Shown here: positions 50,139 to 62,072 of the stretch, piece by piece
Layout: each line of letters opens with the position of its first letter
Position numbering within the stretch: position 1 is the first letter of the stretch
Position numbers and translations under genes: made by a program
NCBI RefSeq assembly: GCF_963678635.1
Contig: NC_087070.1
Coordinates: 28,808,048-28,872,047 of the forward strand
Length of the DNA stretch: 64,000 nt
Source: Symsagittifera roscoffensis
Taxonomy: Eukaryota > Xenacoelomorpha > Acoela > Convolutidae
Direction of reading: 5' to 3'
Notes under the pieces: model-generated
The model's input: the letters and a program-made list of their open reading frames with translations, nothing else
Told to the model about the DNA's origin: nothing
Databases searched by the model: none

Positions 50139-52589
50139 TTTTCTTTTTTTAAGTAATCTGAACCTTACTTAAATGGGGATTGTTTTGAGGGCGAGGGTTA
50201 GAGAATAGTAAATCAACCCAGAAGGTTTGAAAATAATTAGAACACAAGTAGATCGCTAGTTACTATTTTCGTGCCTACTAATTCCAAAATTTATTCTAGG
50301 CCAGGGTCAGTTTAAGAGGCAGGATTTAAGTCCAGGCTGTGTAACCGAAGTTCTTCAGAGTTTAACCTAACTTAATGACGAGTTTTTGAAAAAAAATTTC
50401 AGTTAGTCTTGGGTAGTTTGTGAATGTTGGAGAGTGATTCAACGTTTGAAGTTATAAGGCACTCTAAATTAAGAGGTGGGATTGATATTTTTATATGATT
50501 TAAGGACAGCCTTGAAATCTGAACGTAAAAGAAAACAAGTTTGAAACAAAAATTTAGATTTAAAGATTTAAGATTAGAGTTTATAGGTCCAGGGGAAGCC
50601 TTGTTGATCTGATTAAATTTATAAATTTAGATTTGAGACTTTTAAGCAAGGATAAGACTTGATAAGAAACTTTTGAAATAATTCAATGCTCAAAAATCTT
50701 CATTCAAAGATCCAAGAAAGGTCTTGATGATCTTGTTTTGAGCTTGGGTTAGTTGTGTAAAAAAAATTTTAGCTGAAGAAGAACAATACCAAAAATGATC
50801 CTCGAGAAGCAAGTAGTCATCAATTATTCATATGAATTGCCCTTTCAAATATTTTTACTGTTTAATTTTTGTTTTTTGTTTTGTTTTTTTGAATTTTAAT
50901 TTTAAACTAAATGTGTTTATAAAAGTTACTGCAGGTTTAGAGTTTTGAGTTAGGGATAGTTTTTTGCTTGTCAACAAGTTGTTTATGTTTTATCAATGAT
51001 TGGTAATAATAAGAATAGAAGGCTTATTAAAATATTTTTACGGCTCTTTTTATTGCAATTTTGATAGTATTATTATTGATATTCTGCTTTTTTTGGTTTG
51101 CGCTGCAGGTATATGGTTTTCGTCATTGTTGTGGCCTGGTTTCGTCTTTAGTATTGGCGCGGCTTGATTAGACTTATTGAGAGTTAGCGTCTGTTCGTCA
51201 CGCAGGATAGCCTAATTTTCGGCCGGATAGCCTAGTCTTATAATTAGTCTAACACCGGTCCTAATCTTAATCTTATAGTTCCTAGTTTCAATAGATCTAG
51301 TATATTGGTATTGTTGCGAGCGAGGTTAGAGGAGAGGAAGAGCAGCTGCTTTCTAATTGAAATTTTTTCTTCTCTGGCTGAAACTATAAAAATTTTCAGC
51401 TTTACAAATTATCATGTTTTAGTAATGCATCATGATTGTCTAATTCTAAATATTTCAGTGATAATTTTCAAAGAACAGTTTGATGTAACATATTTGTTTC
51501 AAACTCATTTCAAAATGCATGCACCACCTAAGGTGTACTAAGTTATGATACAACTTTGTTTGATACATAGTTTTTCTCTCGAGGTAATCCAGATCGCGTT
51601 CGGTTCAATCAAGGTGTTGGAGCTCGAATATTTGCACTTCAAAATTTCTGCTCGGAGACTAGATGCCGATTATTTTGTCTAAGAAAACAGGCTGTCAATC
51701 GTGTTTGTCAACATCGGTGTTTGTCATCACGTGTTTGTCAATCGGATGTCAACAGTGGTAATCGGTGTTTGCTGTGAATCATTGGCCGGGTTATATAGCC
51801 AGGGGAAAACCTTAGATTTCCTGCCAGGAACTTAGAGAGTCCAGGGTGAGAGTCCACGGCAATCCCGGAATTACCGCCAAAAGCCATCCAGGAACCACGC
51901 CAGAAAGTAGTCTTTGAAAACCAGGCCGGGAAACCTGCTGGGCACCCTTCCACGAAATCTGCATTTTTTACAAATTTTTATTTGAAACTTTTTGGTCGCC
52001 GCACTGTTGTTTTTAGGCTCAAACAACAATTTTCAAAAAACTTTTGCATGCAAGAATGTAATTGTTTTGAGTTCTGGTGTATAACGTAGTCTAGGCTTAA
52101 TTTTTCTCACATAAGAACCAAATCAAAATGACTGGTTTGTGTGCAGCCATTTTTAGTTATTTTAAAATGGTATGATATGCCTAAATATGACAGAAAAGCA
52201 TCTTTTTAACGCACTGTTGTTTAAGGTAGAAGCCATCTAGCAACATAGAAAAAATCTTAAATCTGTGAAAATTTCAAACATCTCTTTCAATGGAGAATCT
52301 GCGAATTGACTTTCTCTGCGAAATTCTGGCCAATTAATCTATGGGCTTTCTTTTATGGAAAACCTTGGGTCACTTTTTTTTTGGCAGGTTGGAAAACATT
52401 TGCAAAGTTTAAAAATGCTATCACAAAATACATGAATGTCTCGGCCTGGACTTTTAGACTGCTCCAGGAATTCAAGGGCAATCCCGGCAAGATTTTAACA
52501 TGGGTTTTCTCTTGGACGGGCCTGGTTCCAGGGACGGCCCCAGAGATGGACTCCCATGGACAGTTAACCTGGGAGCTGAGAAAAAGCAT
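50139..52589. other. Non-genic region with two GC-rich patches
   Basis: No gene is supported. Patches at about 51775-51960 and 52435-52580 are much richer in G and C than their surroundings and full of CCAGG, CCGGG and GGCAATCCCGG words. The two patches share GGCAATCCCGG (51858, 52478). They may be fragments of the same foreign or repetitive element. The open frame 52306-52734 that runs across the second patch has no domain. Confidence 0.4.
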
Positions 52590-52795
52590 GTACGTTAAGA
52601 ATTTTAGTCAGTGTTTAGTATTGATTCAGTTCAGAAAATTTCCGATGCTTTTTGCATTAATTATCAATTTGCTTGCCGCTGTTTTCCCGATAAAATTACA
52701 GTATACTGATACCTTTGGAAACCGTTCTCCATGAGCAGTCCAAATTTTGTTCTGTCCTAAAACCACCGGGCCCGAATGTGAGTGGTAGAAATATG
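52590..52795 (+). repeat. Left LTR candidate of the BEL/Pao remnant
   Basis: It shares ordered words with 58930-59142: TGTAC.TT.AGA, TATTGATTC, TGC(C/T)GCT.TTTTCC.GATAAAAT, GAGTGG(T/C)AGAAATA. Identity is perhaps 65-70 percent, so the copy is old. TGG follows the right end closely (52796), as a primer-binding site would. Confidence 0.5.
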
Positions 52796-53169
52796 GTCCA
52801 CCACCGACCCAATTAACGCCAACCGACCCTACCTGATTTATACAATCCTTAGTCGTGACATCACTCCATCAGCGAAATAGCATCTAAAATTGCAGCGGAA
52901 AACAGTTTTCATTTCCAGCAGTAGATAGAAATTGGTCTAAGAACGCAGGAAATAGAAATTGGCTGAACAGCGTCATATCATACGTTAGTTTATCCCAAAT
53001 TACGTCCGGCTAGGAACGAAAAATGAAAATAGCCGGAAGCAACAATTGAGAATAAAGAAAAGCGACAAAAGCAACTCGCCAAAAATGACAATTGCAAATA
53101 CCCGAAGGTTCAGTTGTGCTGAAAATAGTTGCAAATATTCAACAGCGAGCAGAAAAATGGAGCAAAACA

Positions 53170-53470
53170 ACTTGTAAACTTTCGTGCAATCCGCAAAGGT
53201 GTACAACTAGTAAAGGATGTAGTTGGCAAGCATTTGCCAAAAAATGTGACTGATTTGGTTGAAAAAGCGCACTCAGCGGCGGAAAGACATTAGGCCGAAG
53301 CTCTTTCTGACAAAGTTGATTTTCACGAAAAAAAAACCCAATGAATCAACGAAACCGATAAAAGGATAAGCCAACATGTTAATATGGAGTCTTTTCTAAA
53401 CGGGTATGCCGTAGTTTGGGACTCCCTGTGGCGGAAACCTGAGTACTGGTTGTTGTTGCTGATTAGAGAC
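53170..53470 (+). pseudogene. Decayed coding-like block, unrecognised
   Basis: One frame reads GAKQLVNFRAIRKGVQLVKD, VVGKHLPKNVTDLVEKAHSA, then after two stops INETDKRISQHVNMESFLNG and YAVVWDSLW. It looks like natural protein text with two in-frame stops over 100 codons. I cannot name a family. Confidence 0.3.
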
Positions 53471-54878
53471 AGAAGGTAGAATGTGATATCAACCAACGGA
53501 TCTGTTCAGCAGTAAAAAAAATTGCAAAGTCGACTTCAAAAACTTGTAAACCGCATAAAGTGAAAACAGTATCTCAATTTTTCCCAAAAACTTACAGAGT
53601 TGTCTGGAAGTTTTGAAACTTAATGCGAACTTTGCGATAATCTGTCATTACCAAATTTTGTGCTGGTATAATCATATTTCATGTGTTTGACAGCACACAC
53701 GAAAAGCAGCATCTAAAATATCGCAGAAAATTTGAAAGAAATAAAGGAAAAAACATTACAAAACATTGCGCGATAGAAAAAACATTTTGGGAAAAATTCG
53801 GCATACAAGTCAGTAAAAAACTGAAAAAAAAACATCGATTGATTTTGACGCCTTTCTGATAAAAGTGAGAAAAAAATGAGAAAACTTCAGAAAGTGTTTA
53901 AAAAAGTTAAATGCAAACCTTCTCAAAAACTTGAAAAACTGCTGGAATAACTTAAGCGTTGCGTAGTTTAGGTAGCTGAAAGACCCGCAGCCTAATATCA
54001 AATCAATCTCTTTGAGTCTCTGTGAACTCGGTTTCTTCTACCAAGGCGAGTTTCTTCTACCAAGATTCTCAAAACTGGACATTCGTCTATTGCGTCAAAA
54101 ATTGGACATTCTAGCCGCTATTTCGCTAAATCAGGCACACAAAACTCTTCCTTTCGCATAGCAAAAATGTATATCTATCACTTACCTGATGTAGGTCTTA
54201 ATTACAACGCAATAAACTGATGAATATTAATCTCGCGCTCTAATTAAAAATCTTCAAGTCGAAGTATAGTAATTATAAAATAGCTCTCCCAGGACAAACT
54301 ACGCAGGTGACTTAACTTCAAAAAAATTAAATAACCGCTGTTATATACTTTCCGTGAACTAGTACCCCAGATTTATACACTTACATAGGTTCATCTGGTA
54401 GTCTGATATTAAGTAACTTTTTTAAGAAAAAAAAATGAGCGAAGAACCACTGCCTAACTGCTAGTGCAGCCTAGTGTAAGTTATTTGAATTATGTTCTGA
54501 TTGTAATTGAAATTTGTGATTTAGTCTGTTCTTTCTTCACCGATCACCAAATAATTGGACTACCCCTTCTTTTAAACTGGAGTAAAAAGTGACGACAAAC
54601 ATGCAGTTCCGATTTGTTCTGTGCAGGTGTTGGAAGTAAGGTCACATTCAGTTTGAGTACTTCTTTTTTCGGTAAGTCCTCAATCGCGCAATCAATAGCT
54701 GAGTTTAGGATGAAGTCATGTCTGACAAGCACACTCAAATTGTCATTAAATTTTGAAAGAGGTAGAAAGATTACAGAAAAGTTATATCAACATGTCGCCA
54801 TCTTGAACTTCGCCATCGAAAACCAGTCATCTTATGCGATGACTAGTATGACTCAAAATGATTTTTAACACACTAAAA

Positions 54879-55355
54879 ATGAAATTTTGGTACTTCATTA
54901 CTCTTATCGGTTATACCTTATCCGGAGGAAACTTCAATCTCAGTTTCAACAAGTTTCAACCCAACACTTGCTCACTCGTCAGCATCGGTTGAGCCTCTCA
55001 CTGCCCAATGAGCTGGAATATCGCGTCCACCATTATTATCTACGCCCTCTTTACCACCCGCTCCATTACCATAAATTTTTCAAGCGCAACATTATCAACG
55101 CATGCTTTGCCCACGAGTGCTCTAGTCAATGTACCTGTATACGTTCCATCTAAGAATTTCAACGCTGTATTCAAGTCTCACTCCGTCTATGTGCGTTGCA
55201 TCGGTACAATCGAAAATCACTCATCCAATTCGGGTCCCTATATACCGGACATGCAAAATTGGAGGCTTGTTCCCTCAATATTACCATTTGGTAGTGTTAC
55301 TAAGACTTGCAAACTACAGTTGGTACTGTTTGCATCCTTCAAACCAATATTGTAA
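54879..55355 (+). pseudogene. Unrecognised secreted-protein-like frame with one internal TGA
   Basis: An ATG at 54879 starts MKFWYFITLIGYTLSGG, which resembles a signal peptide. The frame is open to 55355 except for a single TGA at 54990-54992, giving 158 codons. The second part contains TLSTHALPTSALVNVPVYVP, SHSVYVRCIGTIENHSSNSG and NWRLVPSILPFGSVTKTCKL. Four cysteines occur in both parts. No family is recognised. It lies inside the BEL/Pao remnant but does not resemble gag or pol. It could be a captured gene, an envelope-like relic or a pseudogene. Confidence 0.35.
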
Positions 55356-55744
55356 CTAATCGATTCGAAATTTTCATCCAAATTTCATATTTCCTACAAC
55401 CCGAAAATGCAAGGCCAACAAAAATAACCTTTGCCACAAGCATTTCTTCATTCGTATAGCGCACCTTTAGAGTATCCGTAGCACACCAGTCACATCAATT
55501 TGCTTCTTCCTCATACAATCAATGTGATATCACATAACCGCACACAATTTTAAAAAGTCCTCGCTGTTAGTCGAAAAGGTCCATTGCCACAATGGATACA
55601 AGCTCATTACAAAAGAGATCTGCTTAATAGTTACGAATCTATGGATTCGTAAGTGCTGTGGACTCGAAACACCAGTCTGATGATTTTAAGACAGTGGTAA
55701 CCGGCAAAACAAAAACAAAAATATCGCGCAAATTGCCTGTAATT

Positions 55745-56335
55745 TTGCATTGTATGAAGATGCCCTTATCATACTTGAGCGAAAATTGGGTCTGCCACGA
55801 CAAATTATCCGTCCATATCTGAATAACTTAACAATGAAATTCCTGTTAAGATACAAATCCGATAGCATTTTAAAATTTGGATCCATGCTATCAAAAATAG
55901 TTGTTGTTCCTATCTTTGTCGTATATCCCCGATCTCAAAATTGCAAAATTTCTTGATAACATCGAGAACCTTCTACTTAACATGAACAAATCCTGGTCGG
56001 TCTATGCCGTAAAACACGAGACTCACGCTTCCTCCATAAGTAGACTCAAGCGATTGACAGAACTCACATCTCAAGACATATATTTGGAGTCTTTGGTCCT
56101 CGGCATAACAAAAACGACTACAGCGCAATTTGACTATAACGAAGCAATGTACAAAGATACCTCATGAAAATTGAGCAGAAATTTGGTCAGCTACAACAAA
56201 TGGTCCGTGCATTTATGGGTTATCCTAAGAATTTACTGCCCAATAAGATGCATAACCGTGGAACGCGATATTCACGCTCCCTCTTTATTACATTTCAACG
56301 ATTGGCTTCCATCTCGTAAAACATGAAGCTAGCTC
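55745..56335 (+). pseudogene. gag-like remnant of the BEL/Pao element
   Basis: YEDALIILERKLGLPRQIIR followed by PYLNN, and after shifts LLLNMNKSWSVYAVKHETHA, SSISRLKRLTEL and YLESLVLG, follow the layout of Pao/BEL gag (DUF1759-type: Y-xx-A-L-xx-L-E-xx-x-G-x-P-xx-I ... W-xx-Y-xxxx). A second, shorter copy of the first block (MKIEQKFGQLQQMVRAFMGY) lies at 56165-56230, so a local duplication occurred. All frames are broken. Confidence 0.45.
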
Positions 56336-57229
56336 TTCAGGAAAAAAAAAACGATTTTCAAGTTTTCTCCCTGAATAGGCAAACAAAAACTGAGACACAA
56401 ACTGAGTCCCTGCTTGCAAATTAAAAGCGATCATCCACTTTGGAGTGTAGTTTCTTCAAAGAAAAAACCCCAACTGAAGGTGCTACATTCAAGGTTATCT
56501 TGTTTTCAGGAAATTTTCTAATCCAAAACATGAACCCAACCTCAATGTATGAGCCAAAAAGTGTCATTGCATGGATTTGAGCGCATTTTTCCTTCCCGTA
56601 CTCACCTGGTAGTGCACTTCCCGTACCTGTTAGTAGTCTTACCGTTTTAGAGCTATTCAATTTGAGCGCATGAAACTCCCACTTGGCCCGAGCGCACAAA
56701 ACTACTCAAAAACAATTAAAACCGAGGACATGAAACTAGTTAAAATTCACATCTGAGATCAAACCGGGAGTATCTTTCTCTGTATCTGCTGTTGTCAAAA
56801 ACGCTATTACATTAGATTTAGTTTTAATAAAATTTCCAACTTACCAGAAAAATATCTGCACTTGTAACATGTTAACCCTGCAGAATACCAATAAGCCTAT
56901 GTAGAAAAGATATTAGGCCAGGATGTCAATGAGATATTCGTTCTCTTGAGTCCTGCCAAGATAAGATTCAAAAAGCTCGCTCTCCATTCAACCTCCCAAC
57001 GGATAGGTCTTAAGTGTTCCTCTCATTTCATCAAGTGGTCCAATCTCCACATGCCTGAGTGCAATATCTAGGGATGTAACTTAGAGAGCAGGAGATATAT
57101 TAGCATGAACTTGAATCATAGGGAGCCCACAAACAAGTTAATGTTAGGTCCTGAATCGATAAAGAGCGAATTAAATCTTTAGGTCAACCACCACACATGA
57201 TGATCAATGAGACCCCATCGGCAGACTCA

Positions 57230-57830
57230 GGGCTGAAGTTAACTCAGAACTATCAAGCAGTTTTTTCCGAGTTAGCCCTTCTAAGGTTGTTTGAAAAACG
57301 CTCAAAATAAAAAGAATTTTTAAAGAGCCATACGCAAGAATCATTTGCGATGATTATGAAACAGGGTATGTAATCGAGAAGTTTGCTGATAACCCCAAAA
57401 AACCATTCAGCGAGGTAGTGTTTTCCTCGCCATTCGTTGATTGAGCCAACCAAACCGGAAGAAAGTTGGTGCTTCCTAAATGGCGCATCCAAGTGTCATA
57501 AACGTTGCCTCAAAGCATCGCTTCTGGACTGTCTAGATTTGCTGCAAAAAAATTTAACCAAACAAAAAAAATAGGAAAAAATTCTAAGAGGCTGGTGTAT
57601 TTGGGGATGATCAACCATCACTGCGATTCATGTTACAGGAAGATACAACAACCGATGTGTAAGGTACCAATAGACCCCACATAGCTTCGGGGCTCAGGAC
57701 TTCCCCACATGTGTTAACTTTGCACTTCAAAAAACAGCTCGTGACAATCTATATGGACGATTACCTTGACTTGTTGAATCACATAGAAGCTTGAGAAAAA
57801 GTATGGAATTTATAGAGCTTCTTTAATTGG
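57230..57830 (+). pseudogene. Reverse transcriptase remnant of the BEL/Pao element
   Basis: The frame from 57597 reads VFGDDQPSLRFMLQEDTTTD, stop, GTNRPHIASGLRTSPHVLTL and IYMDDYLDLLNHIEA. D-Q-P-x-L-R-F, S-P-x-xx-N/L and (Y)-x-D-D-Y-L-D are hallmark blocks of Pao/BEL reverse transcriptase, with both catalytic aspartates retained. Upstream (57335-57530) RIICDDYETGYVIEKF, EVVFSSPFVD and GRKLVLPKWRIQVS fit the preceding finger region. The region between, with motif A, is lost or scrambled. Confidence 0.65.
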
Positions 57831-58039
57831 CATAATTCGTAAGTAAAATAAATATCCGTCAAAAAAATCTTGTTCAATGAAGAAAAAGCATCTAAGCTTT
57901 GTCTCTTCAGTCTTTGATCTCATTGGGCTGGTCACTCCACACTAAATGAGAGCATCCCTCCTCTTAAAAGAATTATTGTAATTAAAGCTGAACTGTGGAT
58001 TAACCCCTTCCAGAGAAACTTAATGAAAAATTCCTGGAA

Positions 58040-58625
58040 TGGCATTCTGGCTTACCCATCGTAGGTCAGCTTACCATTCCGCGCTGCTTATTCTTGTCTG
58101 CAACTGATAAAATTGAACTGCATACATTCGGCGTTAGCTCACAAAAGGTCTTCTGAGAAAAATTTAATGATACTTGATGATCGTTACCCCCTAGAGAAGT
58201 TATTTGAAGTAATCTGCACTACAAACATGAGCATCATGTATGGACTATCTACAATTTTGCATCCAGGTGAATTAAGCCGTCTCAAAATTAAGTTCATTAC
58301 TTTCCATCATTGAACTCAACTGAGTGTTCTTCCGTAAGCAGATGTAGAAAATCGTCACAACTTTAATGCCTTAACTGCCAGTCCAGCGCTTAGGATTCCG
58401 CCAGGCGCTGTTGAATAACTGTTGGGTTGAAGACTCAGGAGATGTTGTTTGGATTGTCGCAAAAAAAGCCCCCGTCGGTACTAAACCCTAATCTTATTTT
58501 ACGACTTGAATATGACAAAGATGCGATCGAAACCAATACAGAAGAATTAATTCTTCCTCTAAGAAAAACTCACTCCACTCCTACGTCTTGGGACCAGAAA
58601 ATATTTCCAACTGAAATATAAGCAT
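58040..58625 (+). pseudogene. RNase H and downstream pol remnant of the BEL/Pao element
   Basis: IPRCLFLSATDKIELHTFGV at 58076-58136 corresponds to the I-x-R-C-x(n)-E-L-H-x-F start of RNase H in Pao/BEL elements. The usual D-A-S triplet is changed to VSS. The open stretch 58427-58621 (PNLILRLEYDKDAIETNTEE, LILPLRKTHSTP) has no clear match but is hydrophilic and coding-like. Integrase was not found. Confidence 0.4.
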
Positions 58626-58929
58626 GAAAAACAAACTTTAGCTTGTAGTATAAAAGCAGTAAAATTAAAGCTAGATTAAAAAATGGATGAACGAGGGGTC
58701 CACAGCGATGGCGCTTTGGCTGAAATTATCAGTATACAAGGCCTTTCGGCGCGTTTTCAGTTCCCACTCGGCTCAAGTTAATTTAGTATTTTACAAATTC
58801 TAAATAATAGTTACGTAAAAACAAGTTCAAAAAACGTAAAATTTATCGATTTCGACCTTGCCTGAACCCGAAACGACAAGTTTCTGGGCGACAAACTTTC
58901 GTGTTTGCTGTCAATTATTGCTGTATAAA

Positions 58930-59142
58930 ATTATGTACATTTAAGATTTACAGTCCGTGCCTATTATTGATTCTGAGCAAAAAATGTCAGATACTTTCTA
59001 CAATCAATTTCGAATTGTTTGTTGCTATTTTCCAGATAAAATACCAGTAAGCTACCACCATTGGGAACTGTTTTTCTGGAACAGTCGAAGCTCCGATCTA
59101 CCCTAGAACAACAGGACCTGCATATGAGTGGCAGAAATAACT
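58930..59142 (+). repeat. Right LTR candidate of the BEL/Pao remnant
   Basis: Diverged direct copy of 52590-52795, ending ATGAGTGGCAGAAATAA. Confidence 0.5.
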
Positions 59143-60106
59143 AAGTTCCTACACTTTCCAAGGTTTCGACAATAATTTCAAAATTTTCAATTAGAGGTTA
59201 AGTTAAAACTCTTATTTTTGTCCGTTAACTTTTTCGATGTCCTTTCACAAGCTCGGCGTGTGAAATTATGATAAAATTTCAACGACACAAAGTGATTAGG
59301 AACGTATCACATATTGACGATTACGGTAAATGAAGCAAACACGAAAAATTTTGTTTTTGTATAGTTATGCAATCGGAGCACCAAGGTTTAATCTTAAATA
59401 TTTGACCTGAAGGTTGAGTACTTAGGCTCAACTAAACTATGACTAACGAGAAAAAGCTCACCTTGAAAAATGTTGTCTGAACTTCTCAAGTTTTCATTTT
59501 TTCCATTTTGTGCCGTTTTTTGAAGTTTTAAGTAATTCAAATTTGCTTCGAATTAGATAAAATTAGCCTAAATATACTTTAATTTTTAATATGAACAAAT
59601 TTTAGAAGCTGATTTTAATTTTAAAAACATTAGCCCAAAATTCCTCCCTAATGCGGCATGCCGGAATAAACTGAAAACTTGACAGGAATTATCGGCATGT
59701 AATTGACAGAGCGGGGCTTCTTAGCAAGTTTGGACTATTCTAGATTAATTTCAATTTTTTGCTATCATGATCAGTCAAAAGGGACTGTATTGAATGAAAA
59801 CCAATCAAAGGGGCGATTCATATTTGAAACGTTTTACGTTATTGTTCACGACTAATAGAATATCCTCGGTTTAGGCAAAACAACATACTAAAGAATGGAT
59901 TTAATTTTATCGTGTACATGCCTGCCCAACAAATCAATAAATCGACTAGTTTTCTTGTCTAAAAATCTGTGTCAACCTGTACTATTCAACTCTTCTTGGC
60001 GGTCAAGTTGATCAAATGTCTTCGTGTTTCGCGGTTTTATCCAACTCTACTTTTTGTGTTTCATGCCCATGTTTTGATATCTGCTTGACTTGCCTATTTC
60101 TGTTCC
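59143..60106. other. Intergenic region downstream of SMG8
   Basis: No gene is supported. Its right part should contain the SMG8 3' UTR on the minus strand. No clear polyadenylation signal was chosen. Confidence 0.4.
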
Positions 60107-61670
60107 TCAATGTGATTTGAAACTAGCGCCAGTCACTAAGTTTCCCTCGATGCAGGCCAGACTAGCCAGAGCTGCATCTCTCGGTGGCTGAATGGGACCC
60201 TTGGAGGAGCTGTAGATGTAAGGCAGCCGCAGCACCCAGTATCCATCTGCTGGAACCCTTATCGGGTCCCACTGAGGAAAAAAGGCCACACTACCTTCTC
60301 CCAGGGGCCGAACAACAGGGTTCAAAGCTAAACTTGTTAGCGGCGGAGTCACAAAGTGAATTCGCATCAATTGCGCGTAATGTCTGTTCTTGCTCATGCG
60401 ACAACCACACTGATAATAAAGAGGCATGCTGCTGGCAATTGCATTCATCGCCACGTCTGGACCTGCCGGTGATCCTTTGACCAGACAATCGGGAGACGAT
60501 AAAAAGAACCGGGTTCCCTTGAAGCACTCGTACTCATAGCCTATGTATGCTCGAGTTGTTTTGTTTCCCACCGTCACATTTCCCGAACACGTCTGTTGTC
60601 CAGAATGAGTTTTTCGCTTCCCTGTTTGAACATTCGCAAACTGTTCGGCTGGTTTTGTCTTAAGTTGAGGCCAAAGTTCATCCATGTTTTGTACCAAGTA
60701 TGCATCAAATGGCAGCAAGAAGTTGGTTCCATGAATGAATCCTGGGAGATCCAAACCATTGAAGCTCTCGTACGAAGAATATTGACCAAACTTGACAAAT
60801 GACCACATGTTAGTCTCGGGCAAAAAGAGATCCTCGCATTCTGAGCAAAGCATATCGACTTGAGGCTTCGATGCTTTCGCCGACGATCTTACATTAGTTT
60901 TTGTAGCTAAGGCTCTGACAGTATTTGGGTCCGAGTCCTTGTTGAGGGTCGCTACAAGACTCGTTGCCGAATTTTCGGATGGTTGAGCTAAGTCTGTGAT
61001 GCTCAATTCGTCAAGGGTTAAATAAGTGGAGCCTTTGGAATCCTGGGTTCCAGTAAATTGCGACTGTGAAGCTTCAAGAGCGCGTACGTCAATAACTTGC
61101 TCGTCGGTTTGAGATTTGAAAATGAAATCTTTCACGGATCTAGATGGTTTAACTTCAACTGATGTGTTTTGGAACTCAGCTCGATTTATATTAGATTGAA
61201 ACTCAGCCGTCGGGAAAAATATTCGCTCCAGGGAGCCGCAACACTTTTTGTCCATCTCTCGGTAGAAAGTGATATTAGCTTCCACAATAGTGAATGAGTC
61301 GTCTCGATTGCCAACTTTTCGTCCGCAGTTACATGCACTGTTTGATCTCACTTTGCTGTTGTGCGGCTTCACTGCTCCAGTTTTCGAGTTAGCACACGCT
61401 TGTTTTTCTTCATCAGTTGTGAAATGGAACCCGTATACACAGTGATGGTTAGTCAAACTTTGCACCTCACATACTTGGTGTCCATTTTGCCAATAGTGAT
61501 GACACTTTTCCTTTAGCTCCTGCAGATATCGTTCAAAAGAGGGTCCCCTGGCGTAGTTTGAGAAGTATGACACTGCTTTCTGCACATGGATCGAATGTTT
61601 TTCGGAAGTATATTGGTTTGGAAGGTTGTCTTGATACACTCGGAAAGCGGAAGGCAGAGCTTTGGCACAC
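60107..61670 (-). CDS. SMG8: SMG8 last exon
   Basis: The acceptor TTTGCGTTAACAG precedes G TGT GCC; with AG from the preceding exon this makes R-C-A-K-A-L-P. The exon holds 520 codons and stops TGA at 60109-60107 after GASFKSH. The MFILGLE start sometimes predicted at 61771 lies in the intron and is not real. Confidence 0.95.
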
Positions 61671-62072
61671 CTGTTAACGCAAATAGAGAATACTAATAAA
61701 ATAGAAGCATTGTTAAGACGAGGAAAATTTAATGACGAAGCATCAGTGGTCTCTAAGCCTAAAATGAACAAAATAAAATAGGCCGATCGTTTTCAATGAG
61801 CAGTGGGTACCTTTAGTTGAAATTTAAACAGTACCTGTGATCAGAAAACTTGCTCAACACATCCATATTTGCCTTCACTTCCTCAAAGTACTTGCACTCA
61901 GTTGTATCTCCCAAGAAGAACTCATAGACTGTACTTGCAAACGTAACCCACTGACTGAGTTTAGGGAAGTCGAATATGGGGTCTGTGAACGAGTGTTTCT
62001 GCTGCAGGGGAGTCTCGTTGCGAGAAGACTTCAGAACCCACTCGATATGATCTGACCACAGTTGAGACAAAC
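60107..62072 (-). CDS. SMG8: SMG8, subunit of the SMG1 kinase complex (last two exons)
   Basis: SMG8, with SMG9, binds and restrains the kinase SMG1, which phosphorylates UPF1 in nonsense-mediated mRNA decay. Two minus-strand exons (61835-62072 and 60107-61670) join through a GT..AG intron of 164 bp to about 599 codons of the C-terminal part. Recognised blocks: CAKALPSAFRVYQDNLPNQY, YARGPSFERYLQELKEKCHH, WQNGHQVCEVQSLTNHHCVY, HNSKVRSNSACNCGRKVGNR, MDKKCCGSLERIFFP, FIHGTNFLLPFDAYLV, YIGYEYECFKGTRFF, HYAQLMRIHFV and PADGYWVLRLPYIY. The order and spacing are those of SMG8. The middle (about 150 residues, S/T-rich) is poorly conserved, as usual. The N-terminal G-like domain must lie in exons beyond 64000. 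No defect was seen. Confidence 0.95.
61835..62072 (-). CDS. SMG8: SMG8 penultimate exon
   Basis: The acceptor ACTGCGTAG precedes GT TTG TCT CAA. The text SQLWSDHIEWVLKSSRNETP, SQWVTFASTVYEFFLGDTTE and VLSKFSDHR corresponds to the region just before the R-C-x-K-A-L-P block of SMG8. It ends GATCACAG at the donor GTACTG (61834). The 5' codon is split with an upstream exon outside the window. Confidence 0.9.

Larger units (their letters stand above)
52590..59142 (+). mobile_element. Old BEL/Pao LTR retrotransposon remnant
   Basis: Diverged direct repeats (52590-52795 and 58930-59142) flank a plus-strand series of BEL/Pao traits: gag-like text at 55745-56330, a polymerase start at 57250-57500, the RT block with YMDDYLD at 57597-57800, and RNase H text IPRCLFLSATDKIELHTFG at 58076-58133. 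All frames are heavily broken. The 2.9 kb between the left repeat and gag is longer than usual, so a nested insertion is likely. Confidence 0.6.

Noticed and set aside
52306-52734. 142-codon plus-strand gene
   Set aside because: The frame runs across a GC-rich repetitive patch into the BEL LTR candidate, and the text shows no domain.
60107-61771. A single 554-codon gene starting MFILGLETTDASS at 61771
   Set aside because: The first 33 codons lie in the 164-bp intron. The acceptor at 61671 and donor at 61834 restore the SMG8 reading exactly (D-H-R-C-A-K-A-L-P), so the ATG at 61771 is not a start.
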